The position numbers were made by a program, and so were the translations under genes. From Micromonospora sp. R77 (GTDB taxonomy: Bacteria; Actinomycetota; Actinomycetes; Mycobacteriales; Micromonosporaceae), in NCBI RefSeq assembly GCF_022747945.1, contig NZ_JALDST010000001.1, positions 5,828,001 to 5,892,000 of the forward strand: a stretch of 64,000 nucleotides of DNA, in the 5' to 3' direction. The first letter of the stretch is position 1. Each line of letters begins with the position of its first letter. The notes beneath the pieces are model-generated. The model made no database searches, was not told the DNA's origin, and saw nothing but the letters and a program-made list of their open reading frames with translations. Below, piece after piece: positions 34,412-43,757 of the stretch.

Positions 34412-36571
34412 CGGTGTCGGCTCCGGCACGAGCTGCCCGACGACCAGGCGCGCATAGAACCCGTCCTGCCGGATCAGCTCACCGTGGTTGCCGCGTTCCA
34501 CCACCCGCCCCTGGTCGAGCACGAGGATCTGGTCGGCGGTGCGGACCGTGCTGAGCCGGTGGGCGATGATGATCCGAGTGCAGCGCAGCGCGTCCAGGTT
34601 GGCGTCCACCCGCCGTTCGGTCTCCGCGTCCAGGTGGCTGGTGGCCTCGTCGAGCAGCAGGACGGCGGGGTGTCCGACCAGCGCCCGGGCTAGGGCGAGC
34701 CGCTGCCGTTGTCCACCGGAGAGCGCGTTGCCCGCCTCCCCGACGAAGGTGCGGTATCCCATCGGCATGCCGGCGATGTCGTCGTCCAGGCAGGCCAGCC
34801 GCGCCGCTTCCTGCACGGCTGCCGGTGGCAGGTCGGGGTCGTTGAAGGCGATGTTGCTGTGAATGGTCCCACTGAAGATGAACGACTCCTGGAGGACGAC
34901 CCCGAACCGGCGGCGCAACGCGCTGAGGTCGTACTCGTCCAACGGATGGCCGTCGAACAGGATCCGGCCGTCGGTGGGCGGGTACAGGCCGAGGATCAGC
35001 TTGCCGAGGGTGCTTTTCCCTGCCCCGGTCCGGCCCACCAGGGCCACCTTCTGCCCTTCCTCGACGACCAGGTCGACGCCCTGCACCGCGTACGGCGATC
35101 CCGGCCCGTACCGGAACGACACGTCGCGCAGGGCGATCGTGGTGCCGGCGCCGACCGGCCGCCGGGTCCCGTCCGACCGCTGCTCGGGAGCGGCGTCCAC
35201 CACGTCTTGGACGCGGCCGAACTCGGCCTGCAGGGACTGCAGCTGCTCGACGCTGTCGACCAGCGAGCTGGCCGGCGCCAGGAACGCGCCGGCTACCGAG
35301 ACCAGGGCGAGTGCGGTGCCGACCGTCATGCTGCCCGCCAGCACCTGACGACCCGCCAGCCACAGCAGGCCGAGGGAGGTGAGGGTGGACAGGAACGACA
35401 CCCCGGAGTCCACGACCGCCCGCAGCCTGCCGTGCCGCACCGACAGCCGCAGCTGCCGCCCGAACAGCAGCCGCCAGTGGTCGAAGACGCTCTGTTCCGC
35501 GCCCTGCGCCTTGACCGTGGCGATGCCGTTGATGGTCTGGGCGACCTGCCCCTGCGTCTCGCCCCGGGCCATCAGCTCCCGGCTCAACAGCTCCCGCAGC
35601 GGCCGGTAGGTCCGGGCGAGGAAGAGGATGCGCAGCAGCGTGGCCGCCACCGTGATCAGGGCGAAGAGCGGTGAGATCGCGAGCAGGACGACCAGGTAGA
35701 CCACCACCAGGCCGCCGTCGAGCACGGTGGAGAGCAGCCGGTTGGTGACGATCTCCCGGATGGCGAGGTTGCTGCTGAGCCGGGCCAGCAGGTCACCGGA
35801 GAGTCGCTGCTGGAAGAACGCGTACGGCAGGGAGAGCATGTGCCGGACGAAGGCGGCCACCAGTCCCTCGTCGATCCGGGCCTGCAGGACAGTGACCGCC
35901 GTGCCGCGCAGCCACAACACCACGCCCTGGGTCACCGCGATCGTGACCAGACCGGCCAGCAGCATCGGCATCACCCCGGACAGGTGACGGGGCAGCACCA
36001 CGTCCAGGATCAGCTTGGTCAGGGCGGCCGGCACGAGACCGGCGACCTGGAGCAGGAGGGTGGCGGCGAGCACCAGGGCCAGCAGCCGGGGTGCCGCGCC
36101 GACCAGGCCGCGGACGTACCCGGTCAGGGTGGCGGTGGGGGCGGGCGGGCGGTGAGCTGCCGTCGGGTCGGGGGTGAGCTCGATGAACGCCCCCTGGTAG
36201 CCGTCCTCGAACTCCGCGCCGGTGAGCCGTCGTCGGCCCGCCGCCGGGTCGACGATTGACACGCCGCCCCGGCGCACCTGCTCGACGACGACGAAGTGGT
36301 TGTCCCGCCAGTGGGCGATGAGCGGCATGGCCTCGTCGCGCAGCTCGTGCGCCGGACGGCGGCGGTTCTGCGCGGTGAGTCCGAAGAACCGGGCGGCGGC
36401 GCGCAGGTCACGGGCGGTGATGCCGTCCCGGCCGGTGTCGCAGTGCCGGCGGACCTCGGCCTGGGAGCGCCGCTGGCCGTGGTAGCGCAAGACCATTGTC
36501 AGACAGGTCGGCCCGCAGTCCGTCGCCGAGACCTGGTTGAGCGCCGGCACCCGCCTCCTGCGCAGCCTCAC
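34298..36571 (-). CDS. lanT: Peptidase-containing ABC transporter for lanthipeptide export
   Basis: 757 residues. An N-terminal C39 peptidase (SATDCGPTCL with Cys19, His92 in DNHFVVV, Asp108 in IVDPA) would cut the precursor after its GG site. A six-helix ABC transmembrane domain follows (about 150-430), then the ATPase: Walker A VALVGRTGAGKST, signature LSGGQRQRLALAR, Walker B VLLLDEATSHLD and H-loop IIAHRLSTV. Overlaps the LanM gene by 4 bp (ATGA), so the two are co-translated. Leader removal and export of the product is its family role. Confidence 0.93.
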   Translation of the reverse strand: MRLRRRRVPALNQVSATDCGPTCLTMVLRYHGQRRSQAEVRRHCDTGRDGITARDLRAAARFFGLTAQNRRRPAHELRDEAMPLIAHWRDNHFVVVEQVRRGGVSIVDPAAGRRRLTGAEFEDGYQGAFIELTPDPTAAHRPPAPTATLTGYVRGLVGAAPRLLALVLAATLLLQVAGLVPAALTKLILDVVLPRHLSGVMPMLLAGLVTIAVTQGVVLWLRGTAVTVLQARIDEGLVAAFVRHMLSLPYAFFQQRLSGDLLARLSSNLAIREIVTNRLLSTVLDGGLVVVYLVVLLAISPLFALITVAATLLRILFLARTYRPLRELLSRELMARGETQGQVAQTINGIATVKAQGAEQSVFDHWRLLFGRQLRLSVRHGRLRAVVDSGVSFLSTLTSLGLLWLAGRQVLAGSMTVGTALALVSVAGAFLAPASSLVDSVEQLQSLQAEFGRVQDVVDAAPEQRSDGTRRPVGAGTTIALRDVSFRYGPGSPYAVQGVDLVVEEGQKVALVGRTGAGKSTLGKLILGLYPPTDGRILFDGHPLDEYDLSALRRRFGVVLQESFIFSGTIHSNIAFNDPDLPPAAVQEAARLACLDDDIAGMPMGYRTFVGEAGNALSGGQRQRLALARALVGHPAVLLLDEATSHLDAETERRVDANLDALRCTRIIIAHRLSTVRTADQILVLDQGRVVERGNHGELIRQDGFYARLVVGQLVPEPTPSSLPAPHREPAVLLGGPERNGQELGDHWWRGVPEPEQ

Positions 36572-39500
36572 CGGACACCGGGCCGGGTCGGGGCCGCCAG
36601 GGTGAGCACCGAGGGCACCACGTCCGGTTCCGCCAGTCGCAGCAACTGGTAGCCGGTGCCGGCCAGCCCGATCATGAACCCGGGTGTGGGCACCCCGTTC
36701 GGGGTCGCCGACGGCCAGTCCAGGGTGGTGCCGGCCTCGATGACCTCCGCGGCGAGCCCTGACACGGGTGTCGGCAACGCGGCCGGTCCGAGGACGCGAC
36801 CGGCCTCCAGCAGCAGCTCCAGGTTCCCGAGATCACCGTGGCAGGCCGAGAAGGTCATGCCGAACCCGTCGGCGACGGTGGTGGCCAGTGCCTGCGCGGC
36901 CTCCCCGGCCAACGCCGGGTCGTCGCCGGCGAGGACGTCCAGGCAGGCCAGCCGGGCGAGGCCGATGCCGGGTGCGCCGTGGCACCAGGTGGTCATCGGG
37001 CCGAGTGGCTCGAGGCCGCTGGTGCGGCCCGGGGCCACGATGTCGGGGTCCCGCAGGTCCCGCCAGTTGCCTTTTGCCGGGTCCCAGGTGCTCCGCTCGT
37101 GTCGGAACGCCGCCAGCGCGGCCTCGCGGTGGGCGTGGCGGCCGGTGCGCTCCGCGAGCCGGGCGAACGCCAGCGCGAATCCGGAGCTGCCGTGCGACAT
37201 GCCCGACAGCGGCGTACGCGGGCTGAGGGCGTTGCACCAGCCGATGCCGTCACCGGCGGGAACGGCTCGCTCGACGAGGTGCGCGGCGGCCCGCTCCACC
37301 GTGTCCAGCACGTCGTCGCGCCCGGTGAGCGCGTGTGCGGCGAGCCCGCAGAGCACGAATCCGGCCGAGCCGCTGAGCAGGTCCAACTGCTCGTCGGCGG
37401 CGATGTGTCGGCCCGCCCCGACGACCAGGTCGGCGGCGAGGGCGGCCAGCTCCGGATCGCCCCAGACCTCAGCGAGGTGGGCGAAGGTGTAGACCAGCCC
37501 GCCCAGGCCGCTGAAGGCGCCGAGGCGGACATCCGTACCGTCGGTGGCGCCGACGGTCATGGCCCGCAACGACCGGGTCGCGGCGCGCGCGGTCGAGGTG
37601 TAACGCGGCACGCCGGTGAGCTGCCCGAGCCGGGCCAGGAAGAGAGCGATACCGGGCAGGCCACCGTAGAGGTCGATCATCGCGGGCAGCGCCGCCCAGT
37701 TCTGGCTCTGGCCGGCCTCCAGCGTCACCCAGGACACCCCGTCGTCCCGCTCGGCGACTGCCTCCGCGCAGAGCCGGTCACCGATGCCCCGGGCCGCCGC
37801 CAGCGGATCCGTACCCTTGCGTGCCGGTCGGCGGGCCGGCCGCTCCCGGGTGGTGCGCGTCGCGCCGGCGCGCGCCGCGGTCAGGTCGGCCACCGAGGCC
37901 CGCAGGAACCACAGTTGTCGGGCGAGGTCCGCCTCTCCCATTCGGGCGACCTGAGCCCGGACCATCTCACCCGCGGACCGGCTGAGCACCTGCGGGACCA
38001 GCGTCCCAGTGCTGTCGACGACGTCGCGGGAGGAGACCCCGGCGACGAACACGGGAATGTCGCCGCGGCGCAGGTCGTGCTGTTCACTGACGATCAACGG
38101 GAAGTGGCCCTCGTCGCCCGCCCACAGTCGGTCGAAGTGCCGCTCCAGGTCGGCGGCGTCGCGCAACAGCCACGGGTGGGTGGCCTCGAACAGCAGGGTG
38201 GCGTAGGTCTGGGTGGCCCGGGCGATCACCCGGATCTCGTCGGAGTCGAAGTCCCGGACCAGTTCCTCGACCAGCGAGTCCCGGTGCTCGAGCAGGTGGC
38301 GGTAGACGGCGACGAAGCCTCGCTCGACCCGGTCCAGGTGGTCCAGCGGGTCGATCACCGAGTCCGGCTCGGCGAGCTGCGGTAGATGCTCGCCGATGGG
38401 AACCTCACCGTGCTCCAGCACGAGCCGGATCGCGTCGGTGCCGGCGGCGACGACGCTCGGCACTGGCATCGGGGTGCGCTGACCGGCCCGTGCGGCGAGC
38501 CCGCTCAGGTCGATGCCCGGAGATTCCTCGGTCGCCCAGACCGGCACCGGGAGCAGGCCGACCCGCAGCACCGAGGTGGCCAGCAGCTCGGACGTGTGGT
38601 GCATCGGCCCGTCCGGGATCGGCACGATCTCCGGTTGCAGGACCGACTCCAGGTCGACTAGGACCGGGTGCCCGCCGGAAGCGATCAGGTTCTCGGAGTG
38701 GAAGTCGGTGGCCTGGAGCAGGTGCAGCACGGCGAGCAGGGCGCCGTGGCGCTCGTAGAAGTCACCTACCTCGGCCAGGTCCCGGCACGGGTCGTTGCCC
38801 ACGTGCTCCTGCCAACCGTGGTCGCCGCCGTCGACCGAGCGGGGCAGCCGCAGCGACGGCACCACGCCGGCCTGGTTGAGCCGTTCGAGGAATGCGGCGA
38901 GGTGCTGGTCGACCGCCATCGGACGAGGCTTGTAGACGACCTTGGCGCCCGAGGAGAGCACGAGTACCGACACGCGTTGGCCGCCCCGGTGCGAGTCGCC
39001 GGTGGGCAGTACCGCCTCGATCCGGTCCTGTGCGGAGAGGCCGAAGGCTGCGACCACGTGGGGCCAGTCCTCAACCAGGTGCCCCAGGAAGGTGCGGTTC
39101 GCGGCCAGCCAGATGTCGACCTGCTCGGTCATCCGCCGGGCCAGCACCGGGTACGTGGCGAAGAACTCCTGCAGCCGGGCGCCGGTGAGTCCGTCCAGGA
39201 ACTCCCGGTACCGCGCCTGCGGGTCGGTGCCGACCAGCCGACCCTCGATCCGGGCGATGTTGATGTCCACGATCAACGCGCGTTGCGCGCCGGCGACGAG
39301 CGCCGCGCAGAGCTCGCTGGCCAGCGACCGCAGCAGCGCCGTCCGGTCGACGAGGGCGTCGCTTAGAGCCAGTTCGTCGAGCACCTCGGCCAGCCGCTCG
39401 GTCGCGTCGGCGACGAACGGGGTGAAGGGCTTGAGCATGTACGCCCGGATGTCGATGTCCTCACCGTCCAGGTCGGGACCCGGCAGGGTGTTCTCGTCGG

Positions 39501-39837
39501 CGGCCCGCCCGATGATCCTGTGGAACTCGGCAAGCCAGCGCGGTGGTCCGTCGACGGGCGGTGGGGCGGTGGGCCGCAGGAGCGCCCGGAACCGGTGGTC
39601 GTCGAGGTGGCCGAGGGACAGCCGGCGCTGCCAGATGCCCTCGTCGGTGAAGGGGCGTTGGGCCCGCCACTCCCGGTAGGCGGTCGCGGCGCGGTCGTCG
39701 CCGGTGGCGTCGGGCGGGCCGGCGTCGTCGTACAGTGCGTGCCGCTCGTCCAGCGTGGCCGCCCGCCACCAGGAGACGTCCGCCGTGCCGTCTGGCACCT
39801 GTTCCGCGGACGGGCCAACCATTACCTGTTCAGTCAC
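36568..39837 (-). CDS. lanM: Class II lanthipeptide synthetase LanM
   Basis: 1089 residues, the usual LanM length. The N-terminal DUF4135 dehydratase half contains DSHRGGQRVSVLVLSSGAKVVYKPRPM, LLQATDFHSENLIASGGHPV and PILVDLESVL-like kinase-derived motifs, used to phosphorylate and eliminate Ser/Thr. The C-terminal LanC cyclase domain has the zinc ligands Cys952 (WCHGAPGIG) and Cys999-His1000 (ACHGDLGN). It makes the lanthionine rings of the peptide encoded at 40006. The start is 168 bp downstream of the precursor stop, behind a strong hairpin. Confidence 0.95.
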   Translation of the reverse strand: MTEQVMVGPSAEQVPDGTADVSWWRAATLDERHALYDDAGPPDATGDDRAATAYREWRAQRPFTDEGIWQRRLSLGHLDDHRFRALLRPTAPPPVDGPPRWLAEFHRIIGRAADENTLPGPDLDGEDIDIRAYMLKPFTPFVADATERLAEVLDELALSDALVDRTALLRSLASELCAALVAGAQRALIVDINIARIEGRLVGTDPQARYREFLDGLTGARLQEFFATYPVLARRMTEQVDIWLAANRTFLGHLVEDWPHVVAAFGLSAQDRIEAVLPTGDSHRGGQRVSVLVLSSGAKVVYKPRPMAVDQHLAAFLERLNQAGVVPSLRLPRSVDGGDHGWQEHVGNDPCRDLAEVGDFYERHGALLAVLHLLQATDFHSENLIASGGHPVLVDLESVLQPEIVPIPDGPMHHTSELLATSVLRVGLLPVPVWATEESPGIDLSGLAARAGQRTPMPVPSVVAAGTDAIRLVLEHGEVPIGEHLPQLAEPDSVIDPLDHLDRVERGFVAVYRHLLEHRDSLVEELVRDFDSDEIRVIARATQTYATLLFEATHPWLLRDAADLERHFDRLWAGDEGHFPLIVSEQHDLRRGDIPVFVAGVSSRDVVDSTGTLVPQVLSRSAGEMVRAQVARMGEADLARQLWFLRASVADLTAARAGATRTTRERPARRPARKGTDPLAAARGIGDRLCAEAVAERDDGVSWVTLEAGQSQNWAALPAMIDLYGGLPGIALFLARLGQLTGVPRYTSTARAATRSLRAMTVGATDGTDVRLGAFSGLGGLVYTFAHLAEVWGDPELAALAADLVVGAGRHIAADEQLDLLSGSAGFVLCGLAAHALTGRDDVLDTVERAAAHLVERAVPAGDGIGWCNALSPRTPLSGMSHGSSGFALAFARLAERTGRHAHREAALAAFRHERSTWDPAKGNWRDLRDPDIVAPGRTSGLEPLGPMTTWCHGAPGIGLARLACLDVLAGDDPALAGEAAQALATTVADGFGMTFSACHGDLGNLELLLEAGRVLGPAALPTPVSGLAAEVIEAGTTLDWPSATPNGVPTPGFMIGLAGTGYQLLRLAEPDVVPSVLTLAAPTRPGVR

Positions 39838-39959
39838 GGTGTCACACCTCCGGTCGGGCCGGTGGGGCCGGTCGGTGCCGGCTGCCCAGCGGTCTTGCTC
39901 TGCGGGGGTAGGGCTCTCCCGCCGCGGGGGCGTCCGGCGGGGCGGGGGTCGCCTGGGTG

Positions 39960-39991
39960 GGGGCCGGCCCCGACGGATCGGGGCCGGCCCC
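39960..39991 (-). terminator. Hairpin between lanthipeptide precursor and LanM genes
   Basis: Perfect 14-bp inverted repeat (ggggccggccccga and its complement) with a 4-base loop, 15 bp after the precursor stop. In such operons a leaky terminator keeps precursor mRNA high relative to the enzymes; that use here is inferred. Confidence 0.8.
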
Positions 39992-40005
39992 TTTCACGGG
40001 GTGGA

Positions 40006-40257
40006 TCAGCAGTACAGGCAGAGGTAGTAGGTCCGCACCAGGTAGCTGTAGTAGAACGGCGTGCAGATGGCGCCGGTCGGGCAGCCGATGGTGCAGGGCG
40101 ACGTCGGGATGCTGTAGGCCTGACCGCCGACGAACAGGTCGTCGAGCGACGAGTCCATCTCGCCCGCCGGGTTCGGCGGGACGGACTGCCGGTCCGCCTC
40201 GCTCAGCGAGCTCAGGTAGTGCGGGTCACGCCACGCCTGGGCGATGTGACTGGACAT
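40006..40257 (-). CDS. lanA: Class II lanthipeptide precursor peptide
   Basis: 83 residues; GAGGAGAGG precedes ATG 40257. The leader (1-45) has DPHYLSSLSEADRQSVPPNP and is acidic toward EMDSSLDDLFVGG, a mersacidin-like type 2 leader with a double-glycine cleavage site at 44-45. The predicted core (46-83) is 38 residues, with five cysteines (55, 59, 65, 80, 83) and eight Ser/Thr that can be dehydrated (49, 52, 53, 56, 61, 66, 71, 76). The CTIGCPTGAICTP block could make two or three small rings, and the CLYC end a further one. Its Tyr-rich tail is unusual. I recognise no known lantibiotic with this core. Confidence 0.92.
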   Translation of the reverse strand: MSSHIAQAWRDPHYLSSLSEADRQSVPPNPAGEMDSSLDDLFVGGQAYSIPTSPCTIGCPTGAICTPFYYSYLVRTYYLCLYC

Positions 40258-40446
40258 AGCCTCTCCTCAATGCAGGGATTGGTGGTGACCGGCGAGTTCG
40301 GGCCTCGGGCGGTTCTCCGCCATGGCAGCCGCAGGGCCCGACACGGGCCGTCGTCCGATCGAGCGGTCGATCCGCGGTATCGACTTCGTCGAATACGAGG
40401 AGCTAACCATTCGGCACCTTCAGTGGTAAATCCGCATTTTCCGGAA

Positions 40447-41244
40447 TCATGGGGGAAGTTCGGTGGGCATCCGGTCCAGGCAGTCGACCGCCAGGAGGCT
40501 GGCCAGGTACTGGATCCCGGGCACGGTCGAGCCGTCCACGCCGGTTAGCGCATAGATCTTCCTCAACCGGTACTCGAGAGTGCTGCGATGAATGTGCAGT
40601 GCCGCTGCCGTGGCCGCCGCATTCAGGTCGTGCGTGATGTAGGCCCGCAGAGTGCTCAACAGGTCGGGACCGGTGGACAGCTGTCCCGCCGCTGCGGCCA
40701 GGCGCGCGCAGGCAGTGGCGTCGGCGAGCACGGCCAGCTCCACGAGGTGGTCCTGACGGGTAGCGACGGGGCCGGCTCGGCGGGTGCGCAGGAATCCGGT
40801 CAGGGTGGCCAGTAGGCCGGCTTCGGCCGCGGCCCACCAGAGCCCGTTCGGCGCGCTGGCGGTCACCGCGCCCGCGGCGATCGGCGATCCGGGGTCGAGG
40901 GAGGCCTGGGTGAGAGCTTCCACGCACCGGTGGAAGTCACGTCCCGGTGCCGACAGGACGAGCGCCGTGCGACCGTTCGACATGTAGCGGGCGGCTGTTT
41001 CCGCACCGATCAGCTCACAGGCCGTCCGCAGCGGGGCGTGGGCGGACTGTTCACCGGGTGAACGGGTAAGCAGCACCAGGACTTCGACCGGCCCGCTGAG
41101 TCCCTCGGGATCGTCCACGCCGCGCCGGGTGTCGGCCTGCGCCCAGTGGTCGAAGGCGAACCGGCGCCACCGGGCGGCGCTCTCCCGCAGTACGGCCCGG
41201 ACGTTCGGTGCCCGCCCCGATCCGGCGCTGCCGACCATTCGCAT
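40447..41244 (-). CDS. PucR/CdaR-family transcriptional regulator
   Basis: About 265 residues. The C-terminal segment LLSTLRAYITHDLNAAATAAALHIHRSTLEYRLRKIYALTG is the HTH_30 domain of PucR/CdaR proteins. The N-terminal part is a GGDEF-like/effector region. Start at 41244 (MRMVGSAG) is chosen because it opens the family-like sequence; no good ribosome site is visible. It lies directly upstream of the lanthipeptide precursor on the same strand, with 189 bp between, making it the best candidate for a cluster-specific activator. Confidence 0.75.
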   Translation of the reverse strand: MRMVGSAGSGRAPNVRAVLRESAARWRRFAFDHWAQADTRRGVDDPEGLSGPVEVLVLLTRSPGEQSAHAPLRTACELIGAETAARYMSNGRTALVLSAPGRDFHRCVEALTQASLDPGSPIAAGAVTASAPNGLWWAAAEAGLLATLTGFLRTRRAGPVATRQDHLVELAVLADATACARLAAAAGQLSTGPDLLSTLRAYITHDLNAAATAAALHIHRSTLEYRLRKIYALTGVDGSTVPGIQYLASLLAVDCLDRMPTELPP

Positions 41245-41454
41245 GCGGCCATGGTGTGCGAGAACGTCGCCTTGCCGGCCGGCCCGTTGCAGGATCGGCA
41301 CAGGTGCTTGACATTGGCCCGATCGGGCGGCATCTGCGGTCGTCGTCGCGGGCCGCGCCGCCGGGCAGCGCGTGCACGGCGGTCAGCCCCGCTTCTCTGT
41401 GGTGCCGCGCGATTGCTTGATTTCAACCGGTGGGCCGGTGGCAGGTTCGGGGTG

Positions 41455-41865
41455 ATGCTGGCGGCGTTCGTGCTGCTGCTGCATCGGTGGTTCCGAGGTG
41501 TGCAGGACCTCCGCGAAGTCACCCGGTTCGTTGCCCGCTTCAACGCGATGGCCCCGCCTGAACACCAGGTGCCGCCACGGGAGGCTGAAGCGGTACTGCG
41601 CGGCTACCTCGGGGAGGAGTTTCTCGCGGACTTGGTCGATGACGAGACCAGTGCCAACATCATGTACTCGCTGCTGTTCATGCTGGCCCACGAACTCGCG
41701 CTCACAGAAGAGCAACTCGACAGCCTCGTCGCTGCTGCCAGCGAGTTGGTCACCACCGTGGAGACGAACCGTTCTGAGCCCGTGCGCCTGGTGGATCTGA
41801 CCAGAGTCACCGGCTGCTGGCTATCGTCTGCTGGTTGTTGTGGCAGCCCGAGGAGCTGCCGTTGA
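41455..41865 (+). CDS. Hypothetical helical protein
   Basis: 136 residues if ATG 41455 is used; the frame is open upstream. Contains a hydrophobic helix (MLAAFVLLLHRWF) then an amphipathic, acidic helical region (PPREAEAVLRGYLGEEFLADLVDDE, LLFMLAHELALTEEQLDSLV). The last 25 residues are Cys/Ser-rich and look like read-through beyond the original end. No family recognised. It begins the accessory region and is followed by another orphan gene on the same strand. Confidence 0.45.
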   Translation: MLAAFVLLLHRWFRGVQDLREVTRFVARFNAMAPPEHQVPPREAEAVLRGYLGEEFLADLVDDETSANIMYSLLFMLAHELALTEEQLDSLVAAASELVTTVETNRSEPVRLVDLTRVTGCWLSSAGCCGSPRSCR

Positions 41866-41942
41866 GCATGCCCCGGGTGTGGTGCAAGGCGCAGTGGTGA
41901 TTTGGATTGATCCGGTCTCGTCGTGCCTGCCAGGATGCCGCC

Positions 41943-43355
41943 ATGTCAATCGCCGAGACCTCTGCTGAGGATGCCTTGGTCGCGCTGTACACGTCGCTCG
42001 ATGAGCGGCGTCGACCCGAGGAGATCGCGCATCTCGTGTTGCGGGTGGTGGGCGGCCAGTTGGGGCTCCGAGACCGGATGACGTTGGGGCGGGCGGCCCG
42101 TGCGGCATCACGCTGGAACGGGTGGAGTTCGATGTCGGCGGACTTCGCGCGGCCGGTCGGAGGTACCCGTCAGATCGACGCCGCCACGCGGCTGTTCGAG
42201 CTGCCGCGCGGCGGCATCGATCCGGATGATCCTGTTTCGCTGCTCGAGTTCTCGGCACGCCTGAGCGAATCGTTGGGTGCCGTCGATCCGGCCCGGCTGG
42301 ACTTTCTGCGTGACCGGTTGAACCGGGAGGGCCGGGTCGCGGCGGGGATCGAGTTGTCGAAGCGGCAGTACAACCGGCGGTTCCGGGTGACGCAGCGACT
42401 GTTGGCGAAAGCCGACAGGTTGGCGGTCGAGCAGACCAAGCGGCATTTGACCATGGTCGCGCGGGCAGGATTCGCGGCGAGCATCGAGCGAGATGCCTTC
42501 CTGGCTGATCCGTGGGCGGGGTGCTTCGTGGCGTACTTGACCGCCAAGAGGAAGTTGCGGCGAGAGTTCACGCTGTCGGGGCGGGACAACCCGTACGACG
42601 ACATCGCCGACCTTCTGTTCAAGCACTGCACCGCCAACCCGGCGACGGACTGGTGGATGATCGCCCAGGCCCATCCGACGCCGGCTGTGCTCGCCCGGCT
42701 TACCGACGCGCAGCGTGGTGAGCTGCTGGGCCGGTGGTGGGCGACGATGCGCCAGGTCGCGGCCTTGCTCAAGCGGGTGTGGACGGCTAGCGAGTTCGAT
42801 CAGGCAACCATGATTGTGAGGCGGGGTAACGACTCGTCGACGTGGAACCTCTTGTGCGGCGCGTACAACGCCGCGCGGGCGGCCTGGATCGCGGCGCTTG
42901 ACGCCTGCGGCAGCCTCGGACTGCTGCGGGCGTCCTGCCCGGGCAAAGCGATGATGCTGATCGCGGGGGACATGGCGGCGTGGCACCGGTCGACCGGCGG
43001 TGGCCTGCACCCCGACGTGGGCGTGGGGGCTCGGCTGCCGCTGCCGTGGGACGTGCTCGACGGCACCGCCGCCTGCACCCGTGCGGATGTGGAGGCGGCA
43101 TGCGCCGATGATGGCGTCGACCCGGTCGAGTCGGGTTGGGCAGGTCCCAAGACACCCGCGGCCACCGGGGTGTTTCGGCCCACGCCCGAGTTGGTGCATG
43201 GGGTATCGATCGCGGACCCACTGTGGGCGTCGATGCTGCGTGCTAATGGGGCGTTCTCCGGAAAGATGGTCAAGGGCGGCTTGGAGCAGACGATGCTCCC
43301 GGGTGACGTCGTGGTCAGCGAGCTGCCGGAACTGGGTGGACATGTCGAGTCGTGA
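41943..43355 (+). CDS. Large helical protein of unknown function next to two tRNA-like genes
   Basis: 470 residues from ATG 41943. Codon use is typical of the genome, so it is a real gene. Predicted mostly alpha-helical, basic in the middle (SKRQYNRRFRVTQRLLAKAD, TAKRKLRREFTLSGRDNPYDD), with a hydrophilic C-terminal domain of about 110 residues that may be separate. No motif that I can name. Its stop lies only 18 bp upstream of a tRNA-like gene, so gene and tRNAs may share a transcript. RNA-linked function is a guess based on that context. Confidence 0.65.
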   Translation: MSIAETSAEDALVALYTSLDERRRPEEIAHLVLRVVGGQLGLRDRMTLGRAARAASRWNGWSSMSADFARPVGGTRQIDAATRLFELPRGGIDPDDPVSLLEFSARLSESLGAVDPARLDFLRDRLNREGRVAAGIELSKRQYNRRFRVTQRLLAKADRLAVEQTKRHLTMVARAGFAASIERDAFLADPWAGCFVAYLTAKRKLRREFTLSGRDNPYDDIADLLFKHCTANPATDWWMIAQAHPTPAVLARLTDAQRGELLGRWWATMRQVAALLKRVWTASEFDQATMIVRRGNDSSTWNLLCGAYNAARAAWIAALDACGSLGLLRASCPGKAMMLIAGDMAAWHRSTGGGLHPDVGVGARLPLPWDVLDGTAACTRADVEAACADDGVDPVESGWAGPKTPAATGVFRPTPELVHGVSIADPLWASMLRANGAFSGKMVKGGLEQTMLPGDVVVSELPELGGHVES

Positions 43356-43373
43356 TCGGGCAGCATGATCGCG

Positions 43374-43444
43374 CCCGTCGTAGCTGAGTGGTAGAGCGCC
43401 CGGCTCTGGTCCGGGTGGACGCTGGTTCGAGCCCAGCCGGCGAG
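43374..43444 (+). tRNA. tRNA-like gene, anticodon CTG (Gln-type)
   Basis: 71 bases. All arms fold: D-arm (gctg/gagc, one mismatch), anticodon stem cccgg/ccggg with loop CTCTGGT, T-arm gctgg-TTCGAGC-ccagc. The acceptor stem has one C-A mismatch and one G-U. No encoded CCA. The sequence does not resemble the standard actinobacterial tRNA-Gln, so it may be an extra, degraded or repurposed tRNA. Confidence 0.65.
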
Positions 43445-43455
43445 GCCTGTGGAGA

Positions 43456-43526
43456 TCCGTTGTAGCTCAGTGGTAGAGCACCCGGCTAGGGACCGGGAGG
43501 ACGCCGGTTCGAGCCCGGTCAACGGA
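43456..43526 (+). tRNA. tRNA-like gene, anticodon AGG, with extended acceptor stem
   Basis: 71 bases, parallel in sequence to the preceding tRNA-like gene. The acceptor stem tccgttg/caacgga is perfect, D-arm gctc/gagc, anticodon stem cccgg/ccggg with loop CTAGGGA, T-arm gccgg/ccggt. Anticodon AGG (Pro, codon CCU) is rare in bacteria. Pairing extends 5 bp beyond the acceptor (43451-43455 with 43527-43531), giving a 12-bp helix unlike a normal tRNA precursor. No encoded CCA. Confidence 0.65.
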
Positions 43527-43757
43527 TCTCCCCGACTTGCCATCTGGGTTGATGGACATCAACTGAGGCGCCGAGGCGGCAGGCTCCTCGGTGATCAGCC
43601 GGAGGATCTCCGCCGTATTCGTGATCCGTGCATCACATGCCACCCGCCAACGGATTTTGCCGGGGCTCCATCGTCCGTGCCGCCGCGGCATGAGTGTTGG
43701 AGCGCGATGCCGGCCCGGGTGAGCCGGGGTGGGCCAGCCTGAGGCAGCTACGGCAAG

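Noticed and set aside
43374..43526. Reading the two tRNA-like genes as standard tRNA-Gln and tRNA-Pro
   Set aside because: The bodies do not match the usual sequences, and one has a 12-bp acceptor-side helix.
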